This document shows positions 32,463 to 46,222 of a stretch of 64,000 nucleotides of DNA, piece after piece. The stretch is from NCBI GenBank assembly GCA_012064385.1, contig QRDG01000415.1, positions 2,015,792 to 2,079,791 on the forward strand. The letters run 5' to 3'. This DNA comes from Puccinellia tenuiflora. Lineage: Eukaryota > Streptophyta > Magnoliopsida > Poales > Poaceae. The number at the start of each line of letters is the position of its first letter. Positions within the stretch are counted from its first letter, which is position 1. The notes under the pieces are model-generated. The model worked only from the letters and a program-made list of their open reading frames with translations, did no database searches and was not told the origin of the DNA. The translations under genes and the position numbers were made by a program.

Positions 32463-33806
32463 GCCGGCGGTAGCTAGGGCGGTTATCTTTATTTTTGTTC
32501 GTAAAAATATACGTAAAAAGGCCGTTTGCGGCCCATCCCCCTATCTATATATCAAAAAGGCCTTTTTCTGCCTGCTAATGAAAAAAAGAAATGGGTCGGC
32601 CGCTTTGGGTACACTGCACGCGCCCCGGACGCAACCGGAGTTTTCTTGTCCGTTCCCCGACCCAAACAGATGAAAAACGGGTCAAAAACAGGTCCGTTTG
32701 GGTCGGCGCGTTGGAGTTGCCCTAAGCCCGCGGTGGGTGCCGGACCAAGTAGCCTCGTTGATCTTTGACGGGGCCTCTTCCAGCCGACTCAGCAGTCATC
32801 TGGAGCCGTCGGGGTCACATGGGTATCTAGAGGGGCCACAGTGTCCAAAATATGGCCCATGATGTCGACCGCAGCCCTCATCAAGACCAAGTTATTCTAT
32901 AGCGCGACCTCTACCAGCTTCGGTTCTTCTATAACAAGTGAAGCTTATGTTAGCGTTAAAAAAGAATCGGTCTCAACAACGCTAGGAGAAACTCACTGGT
33001 TGCGCCTCGCTCAACGGCTTCAAGATTTGACACCAGCGAAGCATTCTCCTTGACAAGCTGCTCACCGTGCTCCCTTGCACCAAGCGTAGTTCTGCTTCAT
33101 CCGGCGATCTTTAGACAACTTTTTTCGAGGGTATCCCCCGCGGGCTTTCACCTCTGACGTGGGTATGCTTATCGGGTCCCTCCTGTTGGGTGACTTGTAA
33201 CCTCGAAATCTATAAGAACATACAAGCAACAAATAGGGTTTTACCCTCCGGGAGCCTGCACCTGACTAATCTCTCTCTTCCGTGTTAGCCGCCAGTACTA
33301 CCTATGCCATGACGTTCTCATCTCAAAACCCAAATCCCTCACGGAGGGGCACTGCCGAGTTAACCCCTCGACAGTTGGCACCGTATGTGCGAACCCTCAG
33401 CGTGGGAATCACGGTGCCATCGGCTTCAAGTTCGGCGGTCAACGACTCGCCGTACTCGTGGGAAACCGATATGCTTCGGCTCCTTCTGCTTCACCCCGTA
33501 CTCGCCGGCTTCACGCCCAACCTTCGACGCCCTCCACGAGGGCGTAGATCTGATGTTCGGGATCCTGCGCTTCCGTGTTGATCTGGTGGGCATCCTTCGC
33601 CTACCTGATGCGGTTCACCCTCCAAGGCGGACTCGACATCCTCTCCAACCTCGGTGACAGCATCCTCATCACTTGACGCCGTTTTCCTAGAAGAAACGGA
33701 ATCAAATTCTTCGTCGATCTACTACGACGATGTCCACTACATCGTAGACGCGATCTGTCTCGTCGAACTCGACGCTGACGACCGCGTCGAAAGTGAAAGG
33801 TGCAAC
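32463..33806. other. Unassigned transposon-like stretch
   Basis: About 1.3 kb between the small ORF and the Copia LTR. A plus-strand ORF starting at 33309 (91 codons, MTFSSQNPNPSRRG...) and one at 33385 resemble the start of a retroelement gag only in composition. The words CTCCGGGAGCCTGCACCTG (about 33247) suggest an old Gypsy leader. Nothing firm can be called. Confidence 0.35.
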
Positions 33807-35993
33807 TGAAAGAACGAGATGTCGCCTAGAGGGGGGGGGGGGGGTGAATAGGCGATTTAAAACTTTTACGCATAGGGCTTGAATAAAAGCGGAATAAAAC
33901 TAACGTTTATTTTATCAAGCACAAAACCTAATATACTAGGTTCACCTATGTGCACCAACAACTTATGCTAGGCAAGTTAACAACAAGGTGATTGCAATAT
34001 CCAATAACTTCAAGCTTGATGGCTATCACAAAGTAAATGCATAAGTAAAGGTACGGGTATAGAAATAACCGACACAAGGTGGAGATGGAGGTTTTTTCCC
34101 GTAGTTCCTTCCCAATGGAAGTACGTCTACGTTGGAGAAGTGTGGAGGCTCCTTGTCCCTCCTACAAGCACACCCGTGCTCACCCTATTGTCCGTGAGAT
34201 CCTCCCGTGGGGAATACCCGATGGGGTATTTTCTCATCCATTACGAGGTCTTCTTGAGGGCGTTGACCAAACCCGTACAAATTGCCCGGGGCTAACTCCA
34301 CAATAATGTTGGAGGCTCTCGTATCTTGCCCGAAGCTTCACAACTCGAAGAACTTCACGGCACCCACCAACCGTCTAGGGTACACAATGCACCCAAGAGG
34401 CACAAGCTCTTGGGAGCACTATGCACCCAAGAGTAACAAAGCTTCTCAAACTTCAATTTCCACGTATCACTATGGAGAGCACAAACCGATGCACCAAATA
34501 AAATGGCAAGAGCTCACTAAGTTGTCAAGTCCTTCTCTCTGAAATGCAACAAAAGCAACTAATGCTAGGAAGGGATTTGAGAGGAAGAACAAAGAAGAAA
34601 CACAAAGCAAATCCAAGATCTAGATCCAAAGGGTTCCCCTCACTTAGAGGAGATATGGTTTGGTGGAAATGTAGATCTAGATCTCCTCTCTCTTTTCCCT
34701 TTAAAAGGAGGAAAGAATCATGGAGGGATGGAGAGGAAGCAAGCTCTTAAAAGGTCAACAATGGAGGAGAGAGAGTGCAAAAGGTTAGGGAACCATTGGG
34801 GAAGAAGGCCCCTTAAATAGGTCAACCAAATATCCAACCGTTATGCCCAGAAACGCGCCGGGGCGGTACTACCGGACTTTGAACCGGTACTACCGGATTT
34901 TACGGATTTTTAAAGTACTGGATGTCTATTCCGGTAGTAGGGTCGGTACTACCGACCTTACAAAAACTGCCGAAACACCGATACCAAAACGACCATATCT
35001 TTTGCTTCCGGACTCCGTTTTCGATGAATTTGGGCTCGTTGAAATCGTAACAACGAGCTCTACAAGAATATACATAGAAACATCATAGTCCAATAAGGGA
35101 GGATAAAACCAAAAGGGGAAAGGTAAAACCTCTCTATAAAAGACGAACCGATAAACCTCCAAACTAAAAAACGCAATAAGTTTTTCATATGAAATCCGTT
35201 TTTGATGAACTTGAGCTTGTCTTGAAGATCATGACAATACCTAAAACCACACATGGAGAAAACCCAAATAAGAACCAAGAAAGATGATGCCAAAGATGCA
35301 AAGGTTTGAGCTCTCTACGAATGATGCGATCAAGATACTCGGTCGAGAGCTCCTCTTGATAGTACGGTTATCTATCCTATAACCCGGTCTCTCAACTAAC
35401 ATCATGAGACTGATAAAATAGAAAACCTATCAAGATCATACCTTTGACTTGCGCATAATCCACTTGGACTTCATGATGATGATCTTTGTCTTCTCAAGAT
35501 GGACCACCTTTCTTGATTGCGCTCCGTTTGGTGAAGAATCATGTATTGCTTCCCCATACACCAATATGAGAGAGGAACTCTTTGGCATATCTTCAGTTGG
35601 CCATTACCTTGATGACGATCACCACATGACGCCATCCTTCATGAGCCACATAAGATCTTCCACTTGCTGCATGCTCATGGAGACAAACCTAACCCCACAT
35701 AGAAATACCAAGCACAAAGATCATGGGTTAGTTCACAAGGCTATATTGATAAATGCTTACCATACCATGAGATCATATGATCCCTAGTGGTACATCACTA
35801 GCCTTGTGTGTTGATCAACTTGCACTTATCGTTGATCAACATATATTCTTCTTCTTTTAGCCTTGACTCCAACATATGGAGTTCCGGCATAGCTTAGGAA
35901 CCAAACCTACAAATGTAACTCAAAGCACACATTAGTCCTTAAGGATTGTCATTAATTACCAAAACCACACATGGGGGCAACCATGATCTTTCA
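33807..35993 (-). repeat. 3' LTR of the minus-strand Copia element
   Basis: 2187 bp; on the minus strand it runs TGAAAGATCATGG... to ...CGTTCTTTCA. A TATA-like word (CTATTTAAGG on the minus strand, near 34815) and a G14 run at 33831..33844 are present. It matches 54152..56328 over its length with indels, for example around 34860 to 34930. Confidence 0.88.
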
Positions 35994-38900
35994 ATCTCCC
36001 CGATTTTGGTAATTGATGACAATCCCTTTTAAGAGGGTTTATATAATTAATTAAGCATCCTTGCAAGAGATAGAAGCAAGGATGCAAAAGCATGAAAGAC
36101 AAATGCTTAAGAACCAAACAAAAGCATAAATCCAAATTCCCTTAAACCCTCTAAACTTCTCCCCCATTGGCATCGATTGCCGAAATGGGAGGAAAAATCT
36201 ATAAGGCCAATATAATAAGAGTTCTCCACAAAGTGTGCATTTCTCAAAATTTGAGTGAAATCAAATACACATATCCAGTGATGAATATTTGGAGGAATTC
36301 AAACTATATTGAGGATCTAAAGATTGCAAATAAGATGACATCCCTTTAAAACATCTCCACAAAAGGAGACAAGCAATCGAAAAGATCCGAAAAGAGGGTT
36401 CTAAGTAAAAATGGAGAAGCTCCCCAATGTTCATGCACTATTGAAGAGTGCACAAATATGGAATCATCACTCCCCAACATCATCTAGAACACACAACAAG
36501 TGCTAGAGTGCATAAAATTAAAACAAATCATAGCACTTGCACCAAAGATATGATTGAGCCATAAGAAGATTCCAAATTAAAAGATTTAACATAAGCGAGG
36601 CCCAACCAAGCATATGTGTGTGAGACAAGACAATTTATTTGGTAAGACGAATAGAGGGATGAGATAAATCATCATCATAGCCTTAACCAAATGAGAGACA
36701 AAACGTAAAGCACGTCTTGCCAACACAAAAGATACAAAGAAGATCTTTATAGAAAAAGAATTTTTTCGCAAGCTCAAGGATACCAATTGGAAACTAAAAC
36801 CAATTGAAAAAGCCAAAAGCTAGTGAGAACACTTAGTAAATAAAAATCAACATGCTCACCATGATAAGCATGACGTCAAAGATCTTCAATAAAACATGAG
36901 TGCGCAAAGATGCAAATAAAAATAAGAAAAGCACTCACGAGATATTTTCCTTTTGAAGCCACTAAAGAATCAATGATAAAAACCAAGGTGACTCAAAATA
37001 AATAGGATACCAATTAAAAGGTGACCTCTCTCATATGTATAGGTTTCTAAGTAGATAAATCATTGATGATATACATCCACAAAGAAACATGTTCATACGA
37101 AATGGTTGGAGAATAAGAGAACAAGGTATCCAAAGGGGAAGGCATAAATATACAAAAGAGATTTTTCTTAAAGGAATAGCACATAGCTCAAATTTATCTC
37201 ATTATATATAAATGAAATTCAAACACATCGAAGACATCACACGTATCACTAAGGGAAAGAGATAGTGGAGATGCTTTGAGATAGGCAACAAGTATCTCAA
37301 GAAAAATATCAATTGAAGTAAAGGGTTTTTGCAATTTCATTATAAATATCACAAAGACATACCAAGTGAAAGAAATAAGCCAAAACCACAACAATTTCAC
37401 AAAGAAGCTTTCATGCCAAAAGGCAACCTACACAAGGTTGAATACTAGAAGAGTATGCATGGGATAGATACTTGTTACCGGTATGACATTGGTGATGAAG
37501 AAGATGAGAGTTTGATAATCATCATAGCTTGACTCCTATAATATTATGGTGAGAATACCTTCCTTATGGATGAGGCAAGCATCCAATGCATATCCATTGT
37601 ACCTAAAAACAAAATTCAAGTACAAAATGGTTCCCAAACTCATTGGGTCCCATAGTAGTTAGATACACTACAATACGTAGGAAACACTCCACATAAATAT
37701 GTGCATATAGATATGAAATTGAATTTCATGCACATCTTAGCGGATTTAGGATTCAGTGGAGTGTCCCCCATATATTGGATCAAGGAAGACAAGCATGCCA
37801 TAAAGTATATCTTTTAGTAAATATGCATGCTAAGACTTTCGAGAACCAAACGAGATACACTTTAGACAAAAACACCAAGTAAACCAATAGGGCACGCCAA
37901 AGTGTGACACAAAAAGGTTGTCCAAAACATATCAAAATCCAAATCAACACATGATTGAGGACAATCAAAACAACAAATGATTGATTCCAAAACACATCAA
38001 CTCATGAAGTGAGATATCAATCGGAAACGAATCAAAACAACACATGAGTGATAAGACGCCAATTGAAAATAGATACCAACTTGAAGCAAAGATACCAAAA
38101 GAAAGATATTACTTGAAAGAGATCAAGTAAAATAAATGTCAAGAAACAAGGTATCAAAACTTCCATAAGAGATACCAATTGAAACAAATATCTATGGATG
38201 AGATATCAAATTCCAATTAATATCAATTGATTGTACCTAAGCAAAGCCAAAGAGCATAGAAGATAAAGGTAGGACACATGCTCAAAAGGCATTTCTCATT
38301 TAAGAAGATAAGACCCAAATCAAGAAATGAGAAAGGACACTCCCAAGGGAGAGCAAGGTTACAACAAATAAACCAAACACTCTCTACACTTTTCATGATG
38401 GTACAAAGCACCAAAGAAAATGTTTGTCTTCCATAAACGCATAGGATAGAAATCAAATACCAATTGAAAAGATCAAATATGAATTGATAAGATAGTGTTC
38501 TAATTAATAAAGGAAAGTTCCCCCAAGATTCATGCATTATCTTGAGATTTGCATTTGAATACAAAATGCACACAAAAGGGATCATTACTCTCCATATGTC
38601 ATTTACAACACTAAACAATATCAATAAAACAAAAGAGTCCACGCAAGAGGCAAGGAAGACAACGAGAGTCAAAATAAATACTTGGCAAGAGATGGGGAAA
38701 ATAAGAGCAAAAGCCAATGTAAAGATAATAAAAAAATCTACCACAAACATGAATATCAATTGTCCAAGGACAATGAGTATTTGCAATTATTTTCCCGGTG
38801 GTAGGGATATCCAAGATCATCCTCACAAGATAAAACATATGGCAAAAGATAAGAATGTTCAAGCAAATTTGAGCTTGTTTGAGCAAACATGCCACATGGG

Positions 38901-39415
38901 AAAAAGATAATATACAATATCAAATCCAAGTGGCAAAACCTCAAATGTTCACATTTTCTAGAATTGTAATATGCACATAGCTTATTACTCCCCCATAACG
39001 TGATAATCCATTTTTAATTAACAAGAGACAAATAAAATCCAACTAGAGAAATTAATAGACATTATAGAATTTGAATTTCTCATGAATAATGCATACCACA
39101 TAGAGACTAGATAATCTTGCTATATCAATACTATGTGGTGTACATCATGAATACACATTTTTAGGATTGTGAAGTGCACTAAGCAAGTCACTCACCCAAA
39201 AGTGGCATAGTCTATTAATCTCTCAAAAGAGCCAATGGAAACTACGCAAGATCCAATAAAGACTCAACACAAAGTTTACACATATATGGTGCGCAATTTA
39301 ACATACACAAACTTGATTTCTCAAGATAATAAGTAAGAAGCACAAACATATACAATAACATGCTAGGACAAAACTAACACATGCAAGGGGCAAGTAACTT
39401 TCAATATAAGTAAGT
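35994..39415 (-). other. Non-coding internal part of the Copia element
   Basis: About 3.4 kb next to the 3' LTR, AT-rich, with repeated words such as GATACCAATTGAAA (about 38045, 38170 and 36780 regions) and the phrase CTCCCCCATTGGCATCGATTGCC near 36160, stretches known from non-coding parts of such elements. Many short ORFs occur but none has a domain. The right border near 39415 is set by the start of BARE/Angela-like leader sequence and by the single N at 39416. Confidence 0.5.
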
Positions 39416-42400
39416 NAACGGTTCTATCTCGTTGACCCAAGCCACGTAAAATTGCATAAACAAAGTAGAGGACGTCTAACTTGTTTTTGCAGGGGGTCAT
39501 GTGATGTGGTATGGACAATGTGTGATTTGTGATAATATATGCAATGATCATGTTGTAATCTTTCACGACTTGCATGTCGATGAGTACGGCAACCAGCAGG
39601 AGCCATATGGTTGTCTATTATTTTATGTGACCTGCGTGTCATTGAATCACCATGTAATTGCTTTACTTTATTGCTAAGAGTAGCATTAGTTGTAGTTTCA
39701 ATAGTTGGTGGACAACCATGGTGATGGATCCACAATGATGGAGATCATGCGGTGATGGAGATCATGCCGGTGCTTTGGAGATGGAGATCAAAGGCACAAG
39801 AAGAAAGGCCATATCATATCACAATTTTGAATTACATGTGATGTTAATCCTTTTATGCACCTTATTGTTATGCTTAGATGTGATCGCGACGGTAGCATGA
39901 TAAGGTGATCTCTCACGTTAATATCAAGATGTGTTCTTCCCTAGTATGCACCATTGCCAAAGTTCTTCGTTTCGAAGCACCACGTGATGATCGGGTGTGA
40001 TAGATTCTATGTTCACATACAACGGGTGTAAGCCAGTTTACACATACGGAAATACTAAGGTTTCCTTGACGAGCCTAGCATGTACAGACATGGCCTCGGA
40101 ACACAAGAACCGAAAGGTTAAACATGAGTCATATGGACGATATGATCAACATGGTGATGTTCACCATTGAAGCTACATCATCGCACGTGATGATCGGTTG
40201 TGGTGTAGTGGATTTGGATCGTGTGTCACTAAAACAACCTGAGAGATGTTGAGTTTTGTGAGAGTTCATGTAGTAATTTTGATTAAGGTGAACTAAAATT
40301 ATCATAAACAAAAGTCCTAAGATGTCTTTGCAAAAAAATTCTTGTAGATCATGGTCGACTACGGTAGTATGTTCGTTGTTGAAAAACTGCGTCTCGATGG
40401 GTCAATTTTGTTAAGTGGTACCTGCGTCTGAGAAAAGTCCTAAACACCCATGCTCAGCTCTACGTGTAAGATGAACCATTAGAAGAATACCCAAACATTT
40501 CTGCAAGCTATGAAGAGTACATGGAGTGGTTTTGAACCACCTACTTGAAAGTCAAGTGGATGATGTGCACCTTCATGAATTCTGACCAAAGTAGACAATT
40601 TCAAAAACTTGACTGCAATGGAGATTGTTGGTGAGCTGAAAAAATAGATTTTCAGCACAAGTTAGAATTGTAAGGTTCGAATGTCTGAACGGTTTTCTTT
40701 CACTCAAGATGGAAGAGAACACTTGCTTGGAACAACACCTGAGGATAATGCATGAGATACATCATCGTCTAGTGCTTGTTTGGAACCATGAGATGAATGA
40801 CGGTTTCGCGATGGGGTGATACGCTAGCTTCTCCCCAGATTCAAGAATTATGTTGGAGACTATGTCATGGGAAGGGATTTGATCACTTTTTATGAGTCTG
40901 TGTCTCGGCTGCGTCATGTCAAAGTGGAACCCATAGCAAGAGAAGTTGACAATGCAGAAAGTATATAGTGATATACAAGTTATATGTGTTTAAGTCCAAA
41001 TTGCAATTGTGGCGGTTCCGATAAGTATTTGATACTCATTTTGTTTTATGAAAACAGAACCTGCTGCTTGAGATTTGCATAAAGGATAAAGGAAGACGTT
41101 GTGGAATGATGGCAATCAAGGATTTGATTGGCAACGATCTGTCTCTACATTTGTCGTTTGGATTAGAGGATTTGAATAAGTTTTGTAATCGAATTAAGTG
41201 TGATTTTGATTAGTGTGTCTTGCTTATGTGAGATGGTTATTCATGTTAAAGACAATGGTTGTTCTATTTTCATGAGTAATTCTTTTTGGAAATCACAAGT
41301 TTCGATTATAAGTGTATTATTCTTATTATAATCTAGATGATAAATTGGTTGAACATTTATAAATAAGAGACATACCAAAGATATCCAAAACTTAATAATG
41401 ACAATTGTTTTAGTTGTGCTAAATATTGAATAAACATTTTGATGTTTTATCAATGCGCCTTATTGAAGGAGTATGACTAAAATGCCACCCTTTGGAAGAG
41501 TGATAGGAGTTCCTGGAAATAAACACAAGTGTTGGTTGTATTTTCAGCGAATGTTAAATGTCATTATTTTGTGCGCTCCATCATAAATGATATGAATGAA
41601 TAAATGTATTTGTTCGAGTTATGATATTTGATGAGATCAAATAAAATTTATATGTTAGTATGTGGACTTTGTGACAAGTGTTATCACAAATTACAATGTT
41701 TAGAATATTTCAAAGGAGTTTGACATGTCCTAAGATATTGTAATCACACACTATTTGATATTGTGTGGTCTCAAAGAAGGGTTTTACTTCGGGGTTTAAT
41801 AATAGCATTTAGATTTATTTGATAAACACTCTGTTTTAGAAATAAGGATCTATTGTATGATTCGCATGTATTTTTCATATGAGTTATGAGAAAAGGTGGC
41901 CTCATTAATTATGAGATAATTAGAGACTATTGCGAATAATGTTGTAGTATATTCATAAGTATGACTATGAATGTGATTCCACAATATGAGACTAAAAGGG
42001 GCAAACCAATTTGTTGGTTGTGCTAAGTATTTAAGTGGTTTATCGTGAAAAGGTTTCACTGATAAAAGAATTGATGGAATAAATCGAAAAGCTGAAACCT
42101 TGCTTGTTTATGTATCAAGTGGCACATATGTAAAGTGCTATGTTGGTTAAAACTTGACACATAAAGGAATTAATGATGGTGATCATTGAATTTTGGTTTA
42201 GCTTGTCTAAAGAAAAGTAGGATTCAAGAATATGGTATTTTGTCAGGTTACAAAATAATATTCATGATTCACTTGTCATGTTTTAGAAACAGGACAAACC
42301 TACGAAACTACAAAAGGAGAAATAGAAACCTTAAATACGAAAATGACTAAGAGTCATCCTATGTTAAAGTTTAAATCACAAAGTAATTGTTGCTTGATTT

Positions 42401-43759
42401 TGTGAAAGTGATGTTTCACATATTATTCCTCAAAAAGGGGTTTTGTAGAGAATAAATAAAACTTAAAGCTAGCAAAGTACTAGTGTTCATATATGAGTTC
42501 TCGATTTAAAAGTTAATTAAGAATTTTGGAGGTGTCCAGAATATCGAGAAAGTGCATATGAAAATGAGTGGGATCTAATTAAGATATGTGGTGACATATG
42601 TTAAGTTAAAGCAGAAACTATTTTCCATGATCAAAATATGTGGTGACATATGTTTGAGTGGGAGCTAGTTAATCATGGTCAAATATAGAGATAACATATA
42701 TCTGAGTGGGAGCCAAAGTGGTTTCACAATTTAATATGTGTATGGTGTATATTTGAGTGGGAGTTTACAACATCTTGTTTGTGTGAAATGGAGATTTCAT
42801 AAATGTTGTAAATGAGTCAGGAACCAACGTATAACTTATGAAGTTAGTTTGAACGTCAAATATCCATGGAGATGGATGTATCTATGGAGGATAGATATGT
42901 TTGATAAAGCATTATGTCAGGATGTTTAACCTAAGTAAGATTTTGAAGGAGTTCAAAATAAAACGAGAGAAGAAAGGTTCATCTGCTTGTGACAAATAGG
43001 TGAAACATTGAGTTGATAACTCAGTACAAAAATAATGGTTGGAGGATATGTTAGAATTCACTATGAATTGTTCATAGGTCTAAACATATAAGAACCATGT
43101 GTTTGTATTTGACGATATGTGACCCAAGTTCTTGGTTAGAAGAACATGTTAAATGAGGATTCACTTTTCATGGAGTTGAGATAATAGAATCTAGAGATTG
43201 GTAGACTTGGTTGAAGTCATAAAACCAAACTAGATTGGAAATCTCATAAAGGCAGAAGCGCAGCGAAAGCATGATCGGAAATATCGAAGTGAAAAGTATA
43301 GCACTGTCGATTTGTGAGTCTACAACATATAGGAGTATATGATTAATTCAAGGATTAAAAGATATAATATTGTGGTTTGAGAATTTTTTTTTCAAGATTG
43401 AGTGAGTTCCGGGTGCACATGCTATGTGAAAGTCCTCTTGACTGATCATACGTCATGTAGGCATGAAAGGGAAACGAAAATATCACTCTATAACCAAATA
43501 TATTATTCATCATATGATGATGATATGAAGTTTATCATGTGATGATATGAGGTTTAACATGTGATGATAAAGTAATGTCAAATTAGGTGACATTAACGTT
43601 TTGCAAAGAACATAGAGAACTGTATAGTACAGAACACGGACAGAACCTCTTCCACGAGCAAACATGATCAGCACTGAGACTCCATGAGTGGTTAGACACC
43701 ATGAGTGTTGGATCGAGATAATGTAAACTAGATTATTGACTCTAGTGCAAGTGGGAGAC
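39416..43759 (+). mobile_element. BARE/Angela-like Copia internal remnant
   Basis: The stretch has the flavour of a non-autonomous BARE/Angela derivative, from GACCCAAGCCACGTAAAATTG at about 39434 (a usual leader phrase) through CACGTGATGATCGGGTGTGAT at about 39980 (leader of the same family) to AAGTGGGAGAC (43749..43759), the polypurine tract. There is no ORF above 70 codons, so coding capacity is gone or was never there. Its 5' LTR is missing. Borders are inferred from recalled family text. Confidence 0.6.
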
Positions 43760-45593
43760 TGTTGGGAATATGCCCTAGAGGCAATAATAAAATGGTTTAT
43801 TAGCATATTCATGTTTATGATAATAGTTTATTCTCCATGCTATAATTGTATTAACCGGAAACATAATACGTGTGTGGAATATAAACAACCAGAAGTCCCT
43901 AGTGAGCCTCTACCGGACTAGTTCGTTAGTCAAGAGATGGTTAGAGTTTCCTAAATATGGACTTGTTATAGTCACTTGATAACGGAGTCACATCATTGGG
44001 AGAATGACTTGATGGACATGACCCAAATAATAAAAGAGTTGCAATTGATCGTGTCACACAGTTTCATTGCTAACGCTTTTAGGATATGCCAAGTATAATT
44101 TCCTTAGACCATGAGATTATGCCACTCCCGTTTACCGGAGGAATGCTTTGTGGACATCAAACGTCACTTCGTAACTGGGTGATTATAAAGGTGGCTTTCA
44201 GGTATCTCTGATGGTATTTGTTGGGTGACATGAATCAAGATTGGGATTTGTCCTTCCTTGTGACGGAAAAGATATCTCTGGGCCCTCTCGGTAATATAGC
44301 ATCAGAAAGGTTGCAACCATGTGATTAAGTGTTAATCACGGAGATCCTATATTATGGATGAGTAAAGAGAACTTGCCAGGTAACGAGATGAAACTAGATA
44401 TGGAGATATCGACGATCGAATCTCGGGCAAGTTAAATATCGGTGAGACAAAGGGAATCGTATACGAGATTAAGAATCTCCGGCATCGTGGTTTAATCGAT
44501 AAGGAACTTCGTTGAATATGTAGGAGTCAATATGGGCATCCCGGTCCCGCTATTGATTAATGATCTGATCATGTCTGCATGTTCTCGAACCCGTAGGGTC
44601 ACACACTTAAGGCTTCGATGTAGCTAGGTTTTAGTGAGATAAGTAAATGGTGTAATCAAATGTTGATTCGGTGTCTCGGATGAGATCCTAGACATCACGA
44701 GGAGCTCCGGAAGAGTCCGGAGATAAAGTTTCATATAAGGAAAGTGGTTTCCAGGGTTTCGGAAAAGTTCGGAAATTTACCGGTATTGTATCGGGGTTTT
44801 CCAGAAATGTTCCAGGGGTCCCACGGTGGGGCCCACCTATCCGGACGACCCACTTGGGCCAAAGGGGTGATGAAGAAGCCCTTAATGGGCCAACCTTATC
44901 CACCCCAAGGGCCCATGAGGATAGGAAACTTAGGGGCTAAGTTTCCTTCTTAGGAAACTTAGTGGCTAAGTTTTCTATTTTGGAAACTTGAGGGGGCAAG
45001 TTGCATATTTGGAAACTTACTGGCTAAGTTTTCTATTTTGGGAAACTTGAGGGGGCAAGTTGCATTTTTGGAAACTTAGAGGCTAAGTCTCCTTTCCCTC
45101 TCCATGCCTATATAAAGAGGAGGGGTGCAAGGGAAAAAGTAGGAGTTTCATACCCTAGCCGCACCACCCCTCTCCTCCCTCCTCTGTCTCTCATACACGG
45201 CTTGGAGAAGCCCTGTCCGCGGGAAAACCTCCACCATCTCCACCACCACGCCGTCGTGCTGCTGAGATCTCACGAGCCACTTCCTCCTCGCTTGCGGGAT
45301 CAAGGAGAGGAAGTCTTCATCAAGCTGTACGTGTGGAAACCGCGGAGGTGCTGCCCGTTGTGGCACTTCATCGGATTGGATCTTCGAGGAAATACATCTC
45401 CTCGCGACTAGATGAGTCTAGTTGCGGGGATCGACTAGCCAACCCCTGCCTCGACAAAATGCGTTTGTTCGATCTACAAGGGTAAGAGATTGGATCTCAT
45501 CTTCGCTACCTTCGTCTAATAGATCTAGATCATGGGGTTTCTTCCGCTTGTTTCGTAGGAAAATTTTTGTTTTCTATGCAACGAACCCCTTCA
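43760..45593 (+). repeat. 3' LTR of the BARE/Angela-like element
   Basis: 1834 bp, starting TGTTGGGAATATGCCCTAGAG, the hallmark head of this Triticeae Copia group, and ending near CCCTTCA at 45593. A TATA box (CTATATAAAG) lies at 45108..45117, just after a block of tandem repeats (44924..45092). Transcription would start about 45140. The LTR follows the polypurine tract directly. Confidence 0.85.
44924..45092 (+). repeat. Tandem repeats upstream of the LTR TATA box
   Basis: Units of 58 and 59 bp, each with GGAAACTTA.TGGCTAAG and GGGGGCAAGTTGCAT (44953..45010 and 45011..45069), are flanked by partial units on both sides. They sit 15 to 180 bp before the TATA box, the place for promoter elements. 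Confidence 0.8.
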
Positions 45594-46095
45594 GATCCCC
45601 CCTCCGGCAGGGTGCTGGAACAGCTTCAGATTGGACCCCGAACTAGGGTTTTCGGTGACGGCGTGTCGGGGTCGAGTTTCTGGAAAAAAATGGCCGCCTC
45701 GATGTTTTTAGGTTAAAGGGGATTTTATAGATGTCAGAGGGGGCCGAGGGGACGCCCCAGGAGCAGGGGCGGGTCCCACCCGCGGGTCCAGGTGGGGCCG
45801 CGGCAGCAGGCCGCCCCTGCCCTGTGGGTGGCCCCCCAGGCTGCCCTTTGGTCCACAGGTGTCTTCCGTCGCATAAAAAATCTCCGTAAATTTTGGTGCA
45901 ATTCCGAGAATATTTCCAGAAGTAAATTTCTGAAACAAAAAGACAGCAAAAACAGGGAACTGGCACTTGGCATCTTGTCAATAGGTTAGTCCGACAAAAT
46001 GCATAAAAATGATATAATTGATAGTAAAAATATGTGACAATATCACAAAACAAGCATGGATCACTCAAAATTATAGATACGTTTGAGACGTATCA
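45594..46095 (-). repeat. Athila-type LTR fragment (Sabrina-like)
   Basis: On the minus strand the LTR head TGATACGTCTCAAACGTATC starts at 46095. The sequence matches the LTR at 10478 and 5230 in the parts around 45880 to 46060. Its 3' side is cut at 45594 by the BARE/Angela-like LTR. It lies between the Copia gag remnant and that LTR and has no second end here. Confidence 0.65.
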
Positions 46096-46222
46096 ATCAC
46101 TACTCACCATATCATTAGTTTGTTGCTTACCACATGTAGGTGAAGTAGATGAAGTCGAGAACTCATCACGTCCGGAGGTGGAAGGAGAACAATCATCCTC
46201 AATAATATTGGACATGCCATAT
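46096..46222 (-). pseudogene. Copia gag, downstream fragment
   Basis: Read on the minus strand this 127-bp piece continues the frame of the Copia gag fragment at 53798..54096 across the inserted Gypsy element. It encodes a serine- and threonine-rich, acidic stretch (IIEDDCSPSTSGRDE and similar) usual after the gag domain. The frame is open, but it stops at the Athila-type LTR at 46095, so the rest of gag and pol is lost. Confidence 0.75.
46218..46222. repeat. Target-site duplication CATAT, left copy
   Basis: Exactly repeated at 53793..53797; the host frame of the Copia gag continues through it. Confidence 0.9.

Noticed and set aside
39363..39735. Short minus-strand ORFs over the N at 39416
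   Set aside because: One contains an undefined residue, and both lie in the leader of a non-coding Copia remnant.
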